DNA of 64,000 bases, from contig VXYS01000004.1 of assembly GCA_009845905.1 (NCBI GenBank), forward strand, positions 648,548 through 712,547, in the 5' to 3' direction. The position numbers were made by a program, and so were the translations under genes. The stretch is from Gammaproteobacteria bacterium. GTDB taxonomy: Bacteria > Pseudomonadota > Gammaproteobacteria > Steroidobacterales > Foliamicaceae. The notes under the pieces are model-generated. The model was given only the letters and a program-made list of their open reading frames with translations, did not search any database and was not told the DNA's origin. This document shows, piece after piece, positions 38,980 through 50,721 of the stretch (the stretch's first letter is position 1; each line of letters starts with the position of its first letter).

Positions 38980-39576
38980 TCAGGCGGCCAGCGGGCGCAT
39001 GTCCCGCTCCAGTTCGGACAGGCCTTCCATGAAGGATGGGCGGCCGAAGACTCTCCGCATATAGCCGTAAAGGGCCTCGGCGCGCGGGCCGGGATCGATG
39101 CCGTAGCTGCGCAGGCGCCACAGGACCGGCGCCAGGCTGCAGTCCACAAGGGAGAATTCGTCGCCCAAAAAAAAGCGGCTGGACTCCACCGCTTCGGAAA
39201 CTTCGATCATCGCCTCCCTGAGCTGTCGTTTCTCGCCTTCCCCGTCCTGCCCGTCCAGTCGCGCCGCGAGGTTGTAGAAATCGTTCTCGATCCGGTGCAG
39301 CGCCAGCCGGAAATGCGCCCGCCGCTTGGGGTCGACCGGCATCAGCGGCGGTTGCGGAAAGCGTTCGTCGAGGTAGTTGATGATGATTCGCGAGTGATAG
39401 ACCGCCAACTCCCGGTCCACGAGCGTGGGCAGCGTGTTGTAAGGGTTCAGCAACTGAATATCGGGCGGTAGATTGCCGTCTCGCACCTGAACTATTCGCA
39501 CACCGATGTTCTTTTCCGCTACAACTATTCGAACCCGGTGACTATGAAGATTGATGGGACTGGAATACAGGATCAT
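38980..39576 (-). CDS. sspA: Stringent starvation protein A
   Basis: The 198-residue glutathione-S-transferase-fold protein shows the SspA N-terminus LYSSPINLHSHRVRIVVAEK and the cis-Pro region YNTLPTLVDRELAVYHSRII. The GST active-site residues are not conserved, as is usual for SspA, which binds RNA polymerase. The gene lies 8 bases downstream of murA rather than behind cytochrome c1 genes, the arrangement I would expect in many beta/gammaproteobacteria. Confidence 0.93.
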   Translation of the reverse strand: MILYSSPINLHSHRVRIVVAEKNIGVRIVQVRDGNLPPDIQLLNPYNTLPTLVDRELAVYHSRIIINYLDERFPQPPLMPVDPKRRAHFRLALHRIENDFYNLAARLDGQDGEGEKRQLREAMIEVSEAVESSRFFLGDEFSLVDCSLAPVLWRLRSYGIDPGPRAEALYGYMRRVFGRPSFMEGLSELERDMRPLAA

Positions 39577-39584
39577 GGGCCGGA

Positions 39585-40830
<1,246 letters not shown>

Positions 40831-40838
<8 letters not shown>

Positions 40839-41097
40839 GCAGCGTCTCTGTTTCCGGCCCCGGCAGCCGCGCCCACTCGCCGGGCGTGTAGGCCTCAATC
40901 GAAAGGGCATGAATTTCCCTGCCCACTCGCGAACCCAGCGCCTCGTAGACGATCCGATGACGCCCCAGCGGACGCAGACCCTCGAAGGCGCTGCTGACCA
41001 CGGTGGCGTTGAAGTGCGTGTTATCCTCGCTCGCGACGCTGACTTCGCTGCCTGGCAGGTGCGCCGAAATCAGAGCGGAAATTTCCCCCGGTGTCAT
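40831..41097 (-). CDS. ibaG: BolA family protein IbaG
   Basis: The 88-residue protein has the BolA fold with EVSVASEDNTHFNATVVS, RHRIVYEAL, and IHALSIEAYTPGEWAR, the C-terminal pattern of the IbaG/YrbA subgroup that pairs with monothiol glutaredoxin for Fe-S handling. It overlaps murA by eight bases. The divergent yrbG start lies only 35 bases away. The mla genes that usually precede ibaG in E. coli are not present here. Confidence 0.92.
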
Positions 41098-41132
41098 CGC
41101 CGGAATTTTACTTTCAATTCGAGCGCACACAC

Positions 41133-42098
41133 GTGAATATTCTTGTCCTATGGTTGGTGGCCGCGGCAATCGGCCTTGCGCTTCTGGCTTACGGCGCCCG
41201 ACTGTTCATCGACGGGGCAGCCGACGGGGCCAGGCGCCTGCGAATCTCCCCGATGCTGGTGGGCGTGTTCCTTGCCGGCTTCGCAACCTCCATGCCCGAG
41301 GCCGTGGTGGCGGCGGTCGCCGCGTACAGGGACAGCGTGGAGCTGGCGCTGGGTAACGCCGTCGGCTCCAACATCGCCAACATCGGCCTGGTTCTGGGCG
41401 TGGCCGTGCTGCTCATGGGCATGCGCCCCGAACGAGGCGCCGGCGGCATGGAACTCGGCGTGATGTCGGCCGTCACCGGACTGGCCTGCCTGCTGGTTTT
41501 AAATCAGTATCTCTCGCGTACGGACGGACTGCTGCTGCTGGCGGCAATGCCTCTGGTGGCCTGGCTGCTGGTGCGAAACGCCGGCCTCCGGGGCACCGTG
41601 GAAATTGCGGAAGACCAGGCGCAGGCGGCGGAACGCAGCCTGCCGCGCAACGCTGCGTACGCCGCCCTCGGGCTGCTCCTGCTGCTGGTGGGCGCGGAAC
41701 TGCTGGTGCGCGCCGCCCAGCAGGTCGCCATGATCGCCGGCGTGGGAGAGCTGGTGATCGGCGCAACGATAGTCGCCATCGGCACCAGCCTGCCGGAACT
41801 GGCCATCACGATCGCCGGCGCCATCAGGCGCGAAGCGGAACTCGCGCTGGGCAACGTTATCGGGTCCAACATATTCAACCTGCTGGTGGTCATCGGCGTG
41901 GCGGGCGCGATCGCGCCTTCCGGGTTCTCGCCGCAGTTGCTGACCCTGCACGTGCCCATGCTTCTGGGCTTTACATTGTGGTTTGTCGCCCTGGCCGCAC
42001 TGTGCCGGGCGCGGGGACGCCTTGGCCCTGCCTGGAGCGCCAGCCTGCTCCTGCCCTTTGCGCTGTATCTGGTCGTGGTGATAGCGTTGGCGGCGTAA
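41133..42098 (+). CDS. yrbG: Calcium/sodium antiporter, YrbG type
   Basis: Starting at GTG 41133 the product has 321 residues. A GTG at 41091 would add 14 more but overlap the ibaG start. The two alpha repeats of the CaCA family are plain: GFATSMPEAVVAAVAA with ALGNAVGSNIANI, and IGTSLPELAITIAG with ALGNVIGSNIFNL. About ten membrane helices are visible. It heads the plus-strand block yrbG-kdsD-kdsC-lptC-lptA-lptB, the same order as in E. coli. Confidence 0.93.
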   Translation: MNILVLWLVAAAIGLALLAYGARLFIDGAADGARRLRISPMLVGVFLAGFATSMPEAVVAAVAAYRDSVELALGNAVGSNIANIGLVLGVAVLLMGMRPERGAGGMELGVMSAVTGLACLLVLNQYLSRTDGLLLLAAMPLVAWLLVRNAGLRGTVEIAEDQAQAAERSLPRNAAYAALGLLLLLVGAELLVRAAQQVAMIAGVGELVIGATIVAIGTSLPELAITIAGAIRREAELALGNVIGSNIFNLLVVIGVAGAIAPSGFSPQLLTLHVPMLLGFTLWFVALAALCRARGRLGPAWSASLLLPFALYLVVVIALAA

Positions 42099-42151
42099 GT
42101 CGGCAGTGTTGCGTCTTACGACACCGGCGTCCCCGATTATCATGCCCGCCC

Positions 42152-43123
42152 ATGCCTGAGAAGACACGTTTCATCGAGGAGGCGCGACGGGTCCTGAGAA
42201 TGGAAGCCAGGGCCGTGGCGGACCTCGAAGAGCGCCTGGGCGAGGATTTCGACACGGCCTGCGAGCTATGCCTGAGGACCGAAGGCCGCGTAGTGCTTAC
42301 CGGCATCGGGAAATCGGGCCATATCGCCGGCAAGATCGCGGCCACACTGGCCAGCACCGGCACGCCGGCATTCTTCATGCATACGGGCGAAGCCGGCCAC
42401 GGCGATCTGGGCATGATCACGCCGGACGACATTGTGATCGCGTTGTCGAATTCCGGCGAAACCGAGGAAATCGTGCGCCTGCTTCCGATGCTGAAAAGCG
42501 CGGGCGTACCGCTGATCGCGATGACCGGTCAGGAGGATTCGACTCTGGCCCGCCATGCCACGGCGGTCCTGGACGCGCAGGTGCGGGAAGAAGCCTGTCC
42601 GCTGAATCTCGCGCCCACCTCCAGCACGACCGCGATGCTGGCGCTCGGCGACGCGCTGGCGGTCGCCCTGCTCGAGGCGCGCGGCTTCACTCCCGAGGAA
42701 TTCGCCCGCACCCATCCGGGCGGGCGGCTGGGACGGCGCCTGCTGGTGCCGGTTTCGGACGTGATGCGCACCGGCGCCGACATCCCGCAGGTGGCCCCGA
42801 CCGCCACGCTCGCCGAAGGGCTGCTGGAAATGACCCGCAAGGGCCTGGGAATGACCGCGATTACCGACGACAGCGGGCATCCCCTCGGAGTATTCACGGA
42901 CGGCGACCTGCGTCGCGCGATGGACCGTGAGGTGGATCTCAGGAAGACCCGCATGGCCGATGTCATGACCCGGGGCGGGCGTTCGGTGGCGCCGGACCTG
43001 CTGGCTTCGGCAGCGTTGGCGGAAATGAAACAGCGCAGGATCACGGCGCTGATGGTTGTGGCGGACGGTTTCCTCGTCGGCGCATTCAACATCCACGACC
43101 TGATGCGGGCCGGCGTGGTCTAG
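42152..43123 (+). CDS. kdsD: Arabinose-5-phosphate isomerase KdsD
   Basis: The 323-residue protein combines an N-terminal SIS domain (TGIGKSGHIAGKIAATLAST and IALSNSGETEEIV) with two C-terminal CBS repeats (VMRTGADIP and VMTRGGRSVAP), the KdsD layout. It interconverts ribulose 5-phosphate and arabinose 5-phosphate for Kdo synthesis. It lies between yrbG and kdsC, confirming the assignment over sugar isomerases of other pathways. Confidence 0.96.
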   Translation: MPEKTRFIEEARRVLRMEARAVADLEERLGEDFDTACELCLRTEGRVVLTGIGKSGHIAGKIAATLASTGTPAFFMHTGEAGHGDLGMITPDDIVIALSNSGETEEIVRLLPMLKSAGVPLIAMTGQEDSTLARHATAVLDAQVREEACPLNLAPTSSTTAMLALGDALAVALLEARGFTPEEFARTHPGGRLGRRLLVPVSDVMRTGADIPQVAPTATLAEGLLEMTRKGLGMTAITDDSGHPLGVFTDGDLRRAMDREVDLRKTRMADVMTRGGRSVAPDLLASAALAEMKQRRITALMVVADGFLVGAFNIHDLMRAGVV

Positions 43124-43137
43124 GACCTGTTCCCGCC

Positions 43138-43644
43138 ATGCACCCGCCGATGTCCCTGCGCGATCGGGCAGCCGGTATTCGCCTGCTGGCGCTGGACGCC
43201 GACGGCGTGCTGACCGACGGACGGATCTTCATCGCGGATGCGAGCGGAAGCGAATGGACGATGGGATTCTCGGTCAGGGACGGCCACGGTGTCCGCCTGC
43301 TGATCCGGGCCGGCCTGGAAGTGGCGGTGATCTCGGGCAGGGACAGCTACGGTCTGCGTTTGCGTCTCGGCGAACTGGGTATCGGGCGTTCGGCGCTTCG
43401 CTGCCGGGACAAACGGGCGGCGCTGACGGAAATGCTCGCGGAACTCGGCCTTGAGCCCCGCCAGGCCGCGTTTATCGGCGACGACCTGCCCGACCTGCCG
43501 GCCATGAAGCAAGCGGGGCTTGCCATTGCGGTGGCGGACGCCCATCCGGATGTGAGGGCCGCGGCTGACTGGACAACGGCGCTGGCGGGAGGTCAAGGGG
43601 CCGTTCGCGAAGTCTGCGACTTCCTGCTGGCGGCGCAATCATGA
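43138..43644 (+). CDS. kdsC: 3-deoxy-D-manno-octulosonate-8-phosphate phosphatase KdsC
   Basis: The 168-residue HAD-family phosphatase has the motif LLALDADGVLTDG with the nucleophile and acid/base Asp pair, the Ser/Thr motif VAVISGRDS, and FIGDDLPDLPAM. It removes the phosphate from Kdo 8-phosphate. Its stop overlaps the lptC start as ATGA. Confidence 0.96.
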   Translation: MHPPMSLRDRAAGIRLLALDADGVLTDGRIFIADASGSEWTMGFSVRDGHGVRLLIRAGLEVAVISGRDSYGLRLRLGELGIGRSALRCRDKRAALTEMLAELGLEPRQAAFIGDDLPDLPAMKQAGLAIAVADAHPDVRAAADWTTALAGGQGAVREVCDFLLAAQS

Positions 43645-44285
43645 GCCGGCTGCGCCGCCATTTCCCGGCACTGCTCCTGCTGGGCCTGGCTCTCGCGAGC
43701 CTGCTGCTTGCCTTACGCACCGAGTCCGTTTCCGGGCCGGAACAGGCAAGCCTTGCCGGGAACTATTTCTTTCGCGACGCCCGGATGACGCTCGCCGGAA
43801 AGGACGGCCGGGCCGCGCTTGTCGTGACCTCCGGCTCCGCCGTCCGGTCCCTTACCGGCACTGCGCTGAAGCTGGAACCGGTATCGATCCGGCGCAGTGG
43901 CACCCAGGCGTGGGAACTGGCGGCCGATTCCGCGGAAGTGCCCGGCGAGAACGCCGACATCGTTGCCCGGGGCGGCCTTCGCATGACCTTCGGGCCTGCA
44001 GGAGACTGGGCCGCGACGGCCCGGCGCGCCACGATCCCGCCCGACGGAACGAGCATCACGCTCACCGGAAACGTGCACATCCACAGGCCCGAAGGAGGAG
44101 CGGGCGGATCGGCCATTTTCGGCGAACACATCATCCTTGAACCGAGAGGCATGACGGCCCGCACCGACCGGCCGGTCCGGCTGCGGATCGGCGATTTTGA
44201 ATTCGAGGCCAACGGCCTTGACGCGCAAATCGGCGAGCAGGTCATTAAACTTGAGTCCGATGTTCGTTCGATCGGCAATCCCTGA
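43641..44285 (+). CDS. lptC: LPS export ABC transporter periplasmic protein LptC
   Basis: The 214-residue product has one N-terminal membrane anchor (FPALLLLGLALASLLLAL) and a periplasmic beta-jellyroll domain with repeating short strands (WELAADSAEVPGENADIVARGG, truncated here to its ends). LptC hands LPS from LptBFG to LptA. Sequence conservation is low in this family, and the genomic position between kdsC and lptA is the strongest evidence. It overlaps the lptA start by 26 bases. Confidence 0.9.
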   Translation: MSRLRRHFPALLLLGLALASLLLALRTESVSGPEQASLAGNYFFRDARMTLAGKDGRAALVVTSGSAVRSLTGTALKLEPVSIRRSGTQAWELAADSAEVPGENADIVARGGLRMTFGPAGDWAATARRATIPPDGTSITLTGNVHIHRPEGGAGGSAIFGEHIILEPRGMTARTDRPVRLRIGDFEFEANGLDAQIGEQVIKLESDVRSIGNP

Positions 44286-44873
44286 CGTACTGTGCGCAAT
44301 CGCGCTCTCGGCCGTCCTGCTGCCGGCCGCGGCGTATTCGCAGGACGGTTCCGACGAGCCGGAATCCAAGCTTCAGATCGACGCGGGCGCCGGGCGCTAC
44401 GACGCCGCTACCGGCCGCATGACCCTCACCAGCGTCCGGATCAGCGAGGCAGGCTACGAAATAATCGCCGATCAGGCGGACAGCGACTCTTTCGACCTGA
44501 CGGACGCGACCTGGAACTTCGTGGGCAATGTGCGCTTTCGCGCGCTGACGGCCAGCCTGACCTGCGATTCGGCCGAACTCCGTTTCGAGGACGACCAGCT
44601 GAAGAGCGCCACCGTTCGCGGGGATCCGGTGCGGATGCGGAATGAAGGCGACATCGTGATCGAAGGCAATGCCGCGACCGTGGAATACGACGCGGAATCG
44701 GAATTGGTCCGCTTCCTGGGAGGAGCGGTCCTTGAAACCCGGGCAAGCCGGGTCAGCGGTCAATCGATTACCTACGATCTGCGCAACGAAACCGTGACGG
44801 TCCATCCGCCGGAAGGGGAGCCCGTTCTGTTCACGTTCGACTTCTTCACTGCCGACGAGGATGACGAGCCTTA

Positions 44874-44874
<1 letters not shown>
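44260..44874 (+). CDS. lptA: LPS transport periplasmic protein LptA
   Basis: The 204-residue product from ATG 44260 has a signal peptide ending near AAAYSQ. An OstA-like beta-jellyroll follows (LQIDAGAGRYDAATGRM at the start, INGNA-like IVIEGNAATVEYDAESELVRFLGGAVLE later, both only partly quoted). LptA bridges the periplasm for LPS passage. Its TAG stop shares a base with the lptB GTG start. Confidence 0.9.
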
Positions 44875-45604
<730 letters not shown>

Positions 45605-45605
<1 letters not shown>

Positions 45606-45674
45606 CCGGGGGCGAGAGCATGTCCCTCGCGGCGTCCCGCCCTCCACGGGGCGGGGACGTGCTCGTTCCCGGGG
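45605..45674. repeat. Imperfect inverted repeat / shared terminator between lptB and secA
   Basis: The gap between these convergent genes holds a left arm (from 45606, CCGGGGGCGAG then GCATGTCCC) and a right arm (45653-45674, GGGGACGTGCTCGTTCCCGG) that are imperfect inverted repeats. An inner hairpin, GTCCCGCCC (45634-45642) with GGGCGGG plus AC (45649-45658, one bulged G), lies between and overlaps the right arm. It could end both transcripts. The left 30 bases recur, with one mismatch, inside secA at 45802-45831. Confidence 0.65.
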
Positions 45675-45686
45675 TCTTCTTCCGAT

Positions 45687-48458
45687 TCAGGCGTCGGCGC
45701 TGATTGCGCCGTGGCAGCGTTTGTACTTCTTGCCGGAGCCGCAGGGGCACGGATCGTTGCGGCCCACCCGGGGCCGGGCGCGCCGATAGGTCTGGACCGG
45801 CGCCGGGGGCGAGGGCATGTCCCTCGCGGCGGGCGGGCGGCGGGGGCCGCGGGTTGCGGGCGCCTGCGGTCGGGCAGGCTGACGGGCTGCGGGAGCGGCC
45901 AACGCCGAGGCTTCATCGTGCTGCAGTTGCAGCTTCCTGCTGGGCGCCGGGGCCTGCGCAACGGGCTTGTCCGCGGCCGAGAACTGCGCCCGGCATAGCG
46001 TCACCGTGACCTGCCGGGCAACCATGCCGAGCATTTCGGTGAACATCTCGAAGGCTTCGCGCTTGTACTCCTGCTTGGGATTCCTTTGCGCATAGCCCCG
46101 CAGGTGGATTCCCTGGCGCAGATAGTCCATCGCCGCCAGGTGTTCCTTCCAGTGATGATCCAGTTGCTGCAGCAGGACCACGCGCTCGATGTGGCGCATG
46201 ACGTCGGGCGCGACCGGAGCGGTCTTCTCCCGGTAGAGCCGGTCCAGCTCGTCGTTGACCCGCCCGGCCACCCCGTCCGGCGACAGCTCGGGGCTGGCCC
46301 CGAGCCATTCGGTTACCGGCGCATCCGCGCCCAGTTCAAGCGACAGGGCTTTCTCCAGCGAGGCCGGGTCCCAGTCCTCGTCGGCGGCGTCCTCGGGCAT
46401 GTGTTGCGCCACCAGGTCCTGCACCATCTCGTCACGCATGCCCGCGACGATGTCGCTGACGTCGCCCGAGCCCAGCAGTTCGTCGCGCCGCTCGTACACG
46501 ACCCGGCGCTGGTCGTTGGCGACGTCGTCGTATTCCAGCAACTGCTTGCGGACGTCGAAATTGTGCGCCTCCACCTTGCGCTGGGCGCGCTCGATCTGGC
46601 GCGAAAGGAGCTTGCTCTCGATCGCCTCCCCTTCGCGCATGCCGACCGATGAGAGCATTCCCTGCGTGCGTTTCGGGTCGCCGAAGATCCGCATCAGGCT
46701 GTCTTCCAGCGAGATATAGAAACGCGATGCGCCGGGGTCGCCCTGGCGTCCGGAACGCCCCCGCAACTGATTGTCTATGCGCCGGGATTCATGGCGCTCG
46801 GTACCCACGATGCGCAGCCCGCCGGCTTCGATCACTCGCCGGTTGCGCTTTTTCCAGTCCTCCCTGAGGGCGCCCTTCTCGTTGTCCGGGGCTTCGTCGC
46901 CCAGTCCCTTCAATTCGGCTTCCAGGTTCCCGCCCAGAACGATGTCGGTCCCGCGGCCCGCCATGTTGGTGGCGATGGTCACCACGCCCGGACGGCCGGC
47001 TTCGGCGATGATCTGCGCCTCCCTGGCGTGATGCTTGGCATTCAGCACCTGGTGGGGAATCCGCACGCCCTTCAGCATGCCGGACAGCAGTTCCGATGTC
47101 TCGATCGAGGCGGTTCCCACCAGCACGGGCTGGCCCCGGTCCCTGCTTTCCTGAATGTCCTCGACCACCGCGTCGAATTTGTCGCCGGCGGTAAGAAAGA
47201 CCAGGTCCGGATCGTCGCGGCGAATCATTTTCATATGGGTCGGAATGACCACGACTTCCAGGCCGTAGATCTGCTGGAACTCGTACGCTTCGGTGTCGGC
47301 GGTGCCGGTCATGCCGGCCAGCTTTTCGTACATCCGGAAGTAGTTCTGAAACGTGATCGACGCCACGGTGCGGTTTTCCTGGCGCACCGCCACCTTCTCC
47401 TTTGCCTCGATGGCCTGATGCAGTCCATCGGACCAGCGCCGCCCCGGCATCGTGCGGCCGGTAAACTCGTCCACGATGATCACCTCGCCGTCGCGAACGA
47501 TGTATTCCACGTCGCGCTTGAAGAGGTGGCGGGCCCTGAGCGCGGCGGTAAGGTGGTGCATGAGGCGCACGTTGGCCGCGTCGTACAGGCTCGCGCCGGC
47601 CTCGATCAGCCCCGCCTGGATGAGCAGCGTCTCGACGCGCTCGTGGCCCTCGTCGGTCAGGTAGGCCTGCTTGGCTTTCTCGTCGAGCGTGAAGTCTCCC
47701 GGTCCGTCCTCCTGCTCCCGCTTTCTCAGGCGGGGCGCGACCAGGTTCATGCGCCGGTAGAGTTCGGTGCTTTCCTCCGCGGGTCCCGAGATGATCAGCG
47801 GGGTGCGCGCCTCATCGATCAGGATGGAATCGACCTCGTCGACTATGGCGTACCGCAGTCCCCGCTGCGCCTGATCCTCGTCGCGCAGCGCCAGGTTGTC
47901 GCGCAGGTAGTCGAACCCGAATTCGTTGTTGGTGCCGTAGCACACATCGCAGCGGTAGGCCTCGCGCTTTTCCTCGGGAGCCTGCTGGCTGACGACCGCG
48001 CCCACCGTGCATCCCAGAAAACGGTAAACGGGTCCCATCCACTCGGCGTCGCGCCGCGCCAGATAGTCGTTGACGGTAACGATGTGTACGCACTCGCCCG
48101 CCAGGGAATTGAGGAAGGCCGGCAGGGTCGCGACCAGCGTCTTGCCCTCGCCGGTGCGCATTTCCGCGATCTTGCCTTCGTGCAGGGCAATGCCACCGAT
48201 CAACTGCACGTCAAAGTGCCGCAGGCCGAGGGTTCGCACGCTCGCTTCCCGCACCAGGGCATAGGCTTCCGGCAGCAGTTCTTCCGTATCCTGTCCGTCA
48301 CGGGCGCGGCGGCGCAGGGCCGAGGCGCGTTCCCTCAGTTTTGCGTCGGACGACTTTCCGAGTTCCGGCTCCAGCGCATTGATGCGCCGGGCGACTTTCT
48401 CGTACCGCGACAGCATCCGCTGATTGCGGCTGCCCATGATCCATTGCAGCGGATTCAC
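45687..48458 (-). CDS. secA: Protein translocase ATPase SecA
   Basis: The 923-residue motor protein has Walker [10 protein letters not shown] near residue 105, the DEAD-type [30 protein letters not shown], and the [18 protein letters not shown] helical scaffold. It ends with the zinc site [14 protein letters not shown]. It drives preproteins through SecYEG. The linker before the zinc site (about residues 840-895) is rich in Pro, Ala and Arg, and part of it is encoded by a palindromic repeat that also occurs downstream of the gene. Confidence 0.97.
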   Translation of the reverse strand: MNPLQWIMGSRNQRMLSRYEKVARRINALEPELGKSSDAKLRERASALRRRARDGQDTEELLPEAYALVREASVRTLGLRHFDVQLIGGIALHEGKIAEMRTGEGKTLVATLPAFLNSLAGECVHIVTVNDYLARRDAEWMGPVYRFLGCTVGAVVSQQAPEEKREAYRCDVCYGTNNEFGFDYLRDNLALRDEDQAQRGLRYAIVDEVDSILIDEARTPLIISGPAEESTELYRRMNLVAPRLRKREQEDGPGDFTLDEKAKQAYLTDEGHERVETLLIQAGLIEAGASLYDAANVRLMHHLTAALRARHLFKRDVEYIVRDGEVIIVDEFTGRTMPGRRWSDGLHQAIEAKEKVAVRQENRTVASITFQNYFRMYEKLAGMTGTADTEAYEFQQIYGLEVVVIPTHMKMIRRDDPDLVFLTAGDKFDAVVEDIQESRDRGQPVLVGTASIETSELLSGMLKGVRIPHQVLNAKHHAREAQIIAEAGRPGVVTIATNMAGRGTDIVLGGNLEAELKGLGDEAPDNEKGALREDWKKRNRRVIEAGGLRIVGTERHESRRIDNQLRGRSGRQGDPGASRFYISLEDSLMRIFGDPKRTQGMLSSVGMREGEAIESKLLSRQIERAQRKVEAHNFDVRKQLLEYDDVANDQRRVVYERRDELLGSGDVSDIVAGMRDEMVQDLVAQHMPEDAADEDWDPASLEKALSLELGADAPVTEWLGASPELSPDGVAGRVNDELDRLYREKTAPVAPDVMRHIERVVLLQQLDHHWKEHLAAMDYLRQGIHLRGYAQRNPKQEYKREAFEMFTEMLGMVARQVTVTLCRAQFSAADKPVAQAPAPSRKLQLQHDEASALAAPAARQPARPQAPATRGPRRPPAARDMPSPPAPVQTYRRARPRVGRNDPCPCGSGKKYKRCHGAISADA
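45802..45831. repeat. Palindromic repeat copy inside the secA linker
   Basis: These 30 bases match 45605-45634 except for one position (G in place of A). They contain the hairpin GCGAGGG-CATGT-CCCTCGC. On the secA strand they encode [13 protein letters not shown] in the low-complexity linker between the scaffold and the zinc-binding tail. This looks like spread of an intergenic palindrome into a tolerant part of a gene. Confidence 0.7.
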
Positions 48459-48495
48459 AGACTAGGGCCTTGAGGCTAAATCGGTGGTGGAGGGG

Positions 48496-49380
48496 TCAGG
48501 GAGTTCTGCGGAGAAAATCAACCGGGTTCACGGAAACGCCGTTGCGCAAGACTTCGAAGTGCAGGCTGCTGCCGGTTACCCGCCCGCTGCGGCCCATTCG
48601 GGCGATCTCCTGGCCTCGCTGCACATAATCGCCCACCGCCACGAGATTGAGGGAGTTGTGCGCATAGCGGGTAACGTAGCCGCCGGCGTGACTTATTTCC
48701 ACCAACTCCCCGAACGTGCTTCGGCGGCCTGACCAGGTGACGACGCCCGGCGCCACGGCGTATATCGGGTCGCCCATGGCGCCGTCGATATCCACGCCGT
48801 CATGCCATTGCCGCCTGCCGGAGAACGGATCCTTGCGGAAACCGCGATACGAGGTGATGCGGCGCGAATCCACCGGCCAGCCCGAAGGCGCATACATGGA
48901 TTCAGCGCCTTCCCGGGTAAGCGCGTCGGCCACGCCCTGCAACTCCTTGAACCGCTGGTTCATCCGGGCCGTCAGGAGGTTGAGTTCGGCGATCAGATCC
49001 ACCCGTTCGCCGGCGACCTCGCCCTCATAGCCCAGCGCAGGGCTGGAGATGTCGGCGCTCACCGGCTTGAATGGGGCTTCGCCGCCCATTTCCTCAAGCG
49101 AGGTCTGCCAGGTTTCCATCTGCACCAACGCCGCTTTCATTTCCTCGACCCGGGCCGCCATGACGGCGATCCGGCGCTCCGCGTTCGCACGGGCCTCCTG
49201 AAATTCTGCGTTCTGCGCCACCAGCGTGGTCTGCAGCTTGTCCAGACGGGCAACCACGGACGGCATCGCCCGGTCCTGCAAAAGGCTCCCGGCGAGATAG
49301 CTTCCGGCCGAACTGGCAACCAGGGCGAAGGCCCAGATCAGGTTACGGTTCAGCAACAGGTTTCGGGTAATCGAGCTCAT
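48496..49380 (-). CDS. M23 (LytM) family peptidase-like protein, catalytic His replaced
   Basis: The 294-residue product from ATG 49380 has one N-terminal membrane anchor and a coiled-coil stretch (about residues 45-90, with AERRIAVMAARVEEMKAAL). A C-terminal LytM domain follows. The zinc motif WHDGVDIDG and the RYAHNS histidine are present. The final motif is SSLHFEV where the family has HxHFEV, so the first His of HxH is Ser. It may be a weak or inactive peptidase that acts as an amidase activator. The gene lies in its usual place between secA and lpxC. Confidence 0.85.
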   Translation of the reverse strand: MSSITRNLLLNRNLIWAFALVASSAGSYLAGSLLQDRAMPSVVARLDKLQTTLVAQNAEFQEARANAERRIAVMAARVEEMKAALVQMETWQTSLEEMGGEAPFKPVSADISSPALGYEGEVAGERVDLIAELNLLTARMNQRFKELQGVADALTREGAESMYAPSGWPVDSRRITSYRGFRKDPFSGRRQWHDGVDIDGAMGDPIYAVAPGVVTWSGRRSTFGELVEISHAGGYVTRYAHNSLNLVAVGDYVQRGQEIARMGRSGRVTGSSLHFEVLRNGVSVNPVDFLRRTP

Positions 49381-49410
49381 GGCAATATCGCAAGGTAGGG
49401 ATTCTACGAC

Positions 49411-49713
49411 ATGCGCACGATTCGAAAGCCGCCGCGAAAGAGCCGACCGGAAAGTCTGGAGTCCGCGCTCGGCGATCTGGCGGAGCAGGCCCGCGCCCAG
49501 GTGGCGCTGGCCGACCTGCTGCGCGAATCGCTGCAACCCGGCCTGCGTGAAGGCTTTGCCGGCAGCGACCTCGATCCGGGCGGCACGCTGACGATATTCG
49601 CCGCCGCTCCCGAATGGGCCGCCCGCCTGAGATTCGAGGCCGGCAATATGGAACGGGCCGCAGGCAACGGCGGCTGGCCGGTCAGGCGCGTACGCATCAG
49701 GTTAGCCCTGTAA
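49411..49713 (+). CDS. dciA: DciA/DUF721 family protein
   Basis: The 100-residue protein shows the DUF721 pattern: a basic N-terminus, ESALGDLAEQARAQVALADLLRE, a beta pair with GTLTIFAAAPEWAARLRFE, and the closing VRRVRIRL strand. DciA is thought to help load the replicative helicase DnaB in bacteria without DnaC. It lies head-to-head with the LytM gene, and its last 17 bases overlap the convergent lpxC end. It is short for the family, lacking any long C-terminal tail. Confidence 0.78.
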   Translation: MRTIRKPPRKSRPESLESALGDLAEQARAQVALADLLRESLQPGLREGFAGSDLDPGGTLTIFAAAPEWAARLRFEAGNMERAAGNGGWPVRRVRIRLAL

Positions 49714-50653
49714 GGCTGTCGAACCGGCCGGCAGCATCGCGACTGCGCGACCCGTCCGCGGCGCGGGAGACCCCCTTTACCTCCTCCCAGGCGGAAGAAC
49801 GCTGCATCAGTTCCGTCATCAGGCGCGCGTTGAGAGTGTGCCCCGACCCGAAGCACCGGTACCGGCCGATCAGGGGCCGGCCGAGCAGCGACAGATCGCC
49901 CACCGCATCCAGCAGTTTGTGCCGTATCGGCTCGTTTGCGTAACGCAGGCCACCCTCGTTCACAACCCGGTAGTCGTCGAACACCACGGCATTGTGCAAA
50001 CCGCCGCCCAGGGCCAGGCCATGCCGGCGCATGGCCGCCACCTCGTGGAGGAAACCGAAGGTGCGCGCGCGGCTTATCTGTTCGATATAGCCGCCGGCCG
50101 AAAACTCGAATTCGTGAGCCTGTCCGCCTCGAGTGAACGCGGGATGAGCGAAATCCCCCCGGTAGGAAAGCGTGTAGCCCTCGCCGGGCAGGAGCGCCGC
50201 CCAATGCCGGCCCTGTTCCACCCGGACCTCCTCGAGCACCCGGATATAGGTCCTGGGCGTCTCCTGCCGCTCGACACCCGCTTCTTCCACGAGCAGCACG
50301 AAAGCCGAAGCGCTGCCGTCCAGCGCCGGCACCTCCGGGCCATCCAGATCGACCCAGGCGTTGTCGATGCCGATTCCGGCCAGGGCGGACAGCAGGTGCT
50401 CCACCGTCGCCACCCGCGCATTGCCGCTCCCCAGCGTCGTTCCAAGCCGGGTATCGACGATGAAGTCGTGGCGCGCCGGAATGTCCGGCGCGTCCGCAAG
50501 GTCGGCCCGCCGAAACACCACTCCGTTGTTCGGAGCGGCGGGGCGTAGTGTCATTTGCGCCTTTCGACCGCTGTGCAGGCCTATGCCGCAAACCGTGACA
50601 GTGCCGCGCAGGGTTCGTTGCCGGACAAGCGCTTGCCGGATGGAATCACCCAT
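49697..50653 (-). CDS. lpxC: UDP-3-O-acyl-N-acetylglucosamine deacetylase LpxC
   Basis: The 318-residue zinc enzyme has RQRTLRGTVTVCGIGLHSG at the start, the zinc ligands His86 in TVEHLLSALAG, and His245/Asp249 in RHKLLDAVGD, followed by the catalytic His in SGHTLNARL. It carries out the first committed step of lipid A synthesis. The N-terminus is ten residues longer than the common MIKQRTL form. A 100-base hairpin element lies upstream, separating it from the TonB receptor gene rather than from ftsZ. Confidence 0.97.
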   Translation of the reverse strand: MGDSIRQALVRQRTLRGTVTVCGIGLHSGRKAQMTLRPAAPNNGVVFRRADLADAPDIPARHDFIVDTRLGTTLGSGNARVATVEHLLSALAGIGIDNAWVDLDGPEVPALDGSASAFVLLVEEAGVERQETPRTYIRVLEEVRVEQGRHWAALLPGEGYTLSYRGDFAHPAFTRGGQAHEFEFSAGGYIEQISRARTFGFLHEVAAMRRHGLALGGGLHNAVVFDDYRVVNEGGLRYANEPIRHKLLDAVGDLSLLGRPLIGRYRCFGSGHTLNARLMTELMQRSSAWEEVKGVSRAADGSRSRDAAGRFDSLTGLT

Positions 50654-50721
50654 AAGTTACCGAATTATCGGCATTTTTCGGAATAAAGCAAGCCGCGGGA
50701 CGGAGGAGGCGTCAGACTTAA

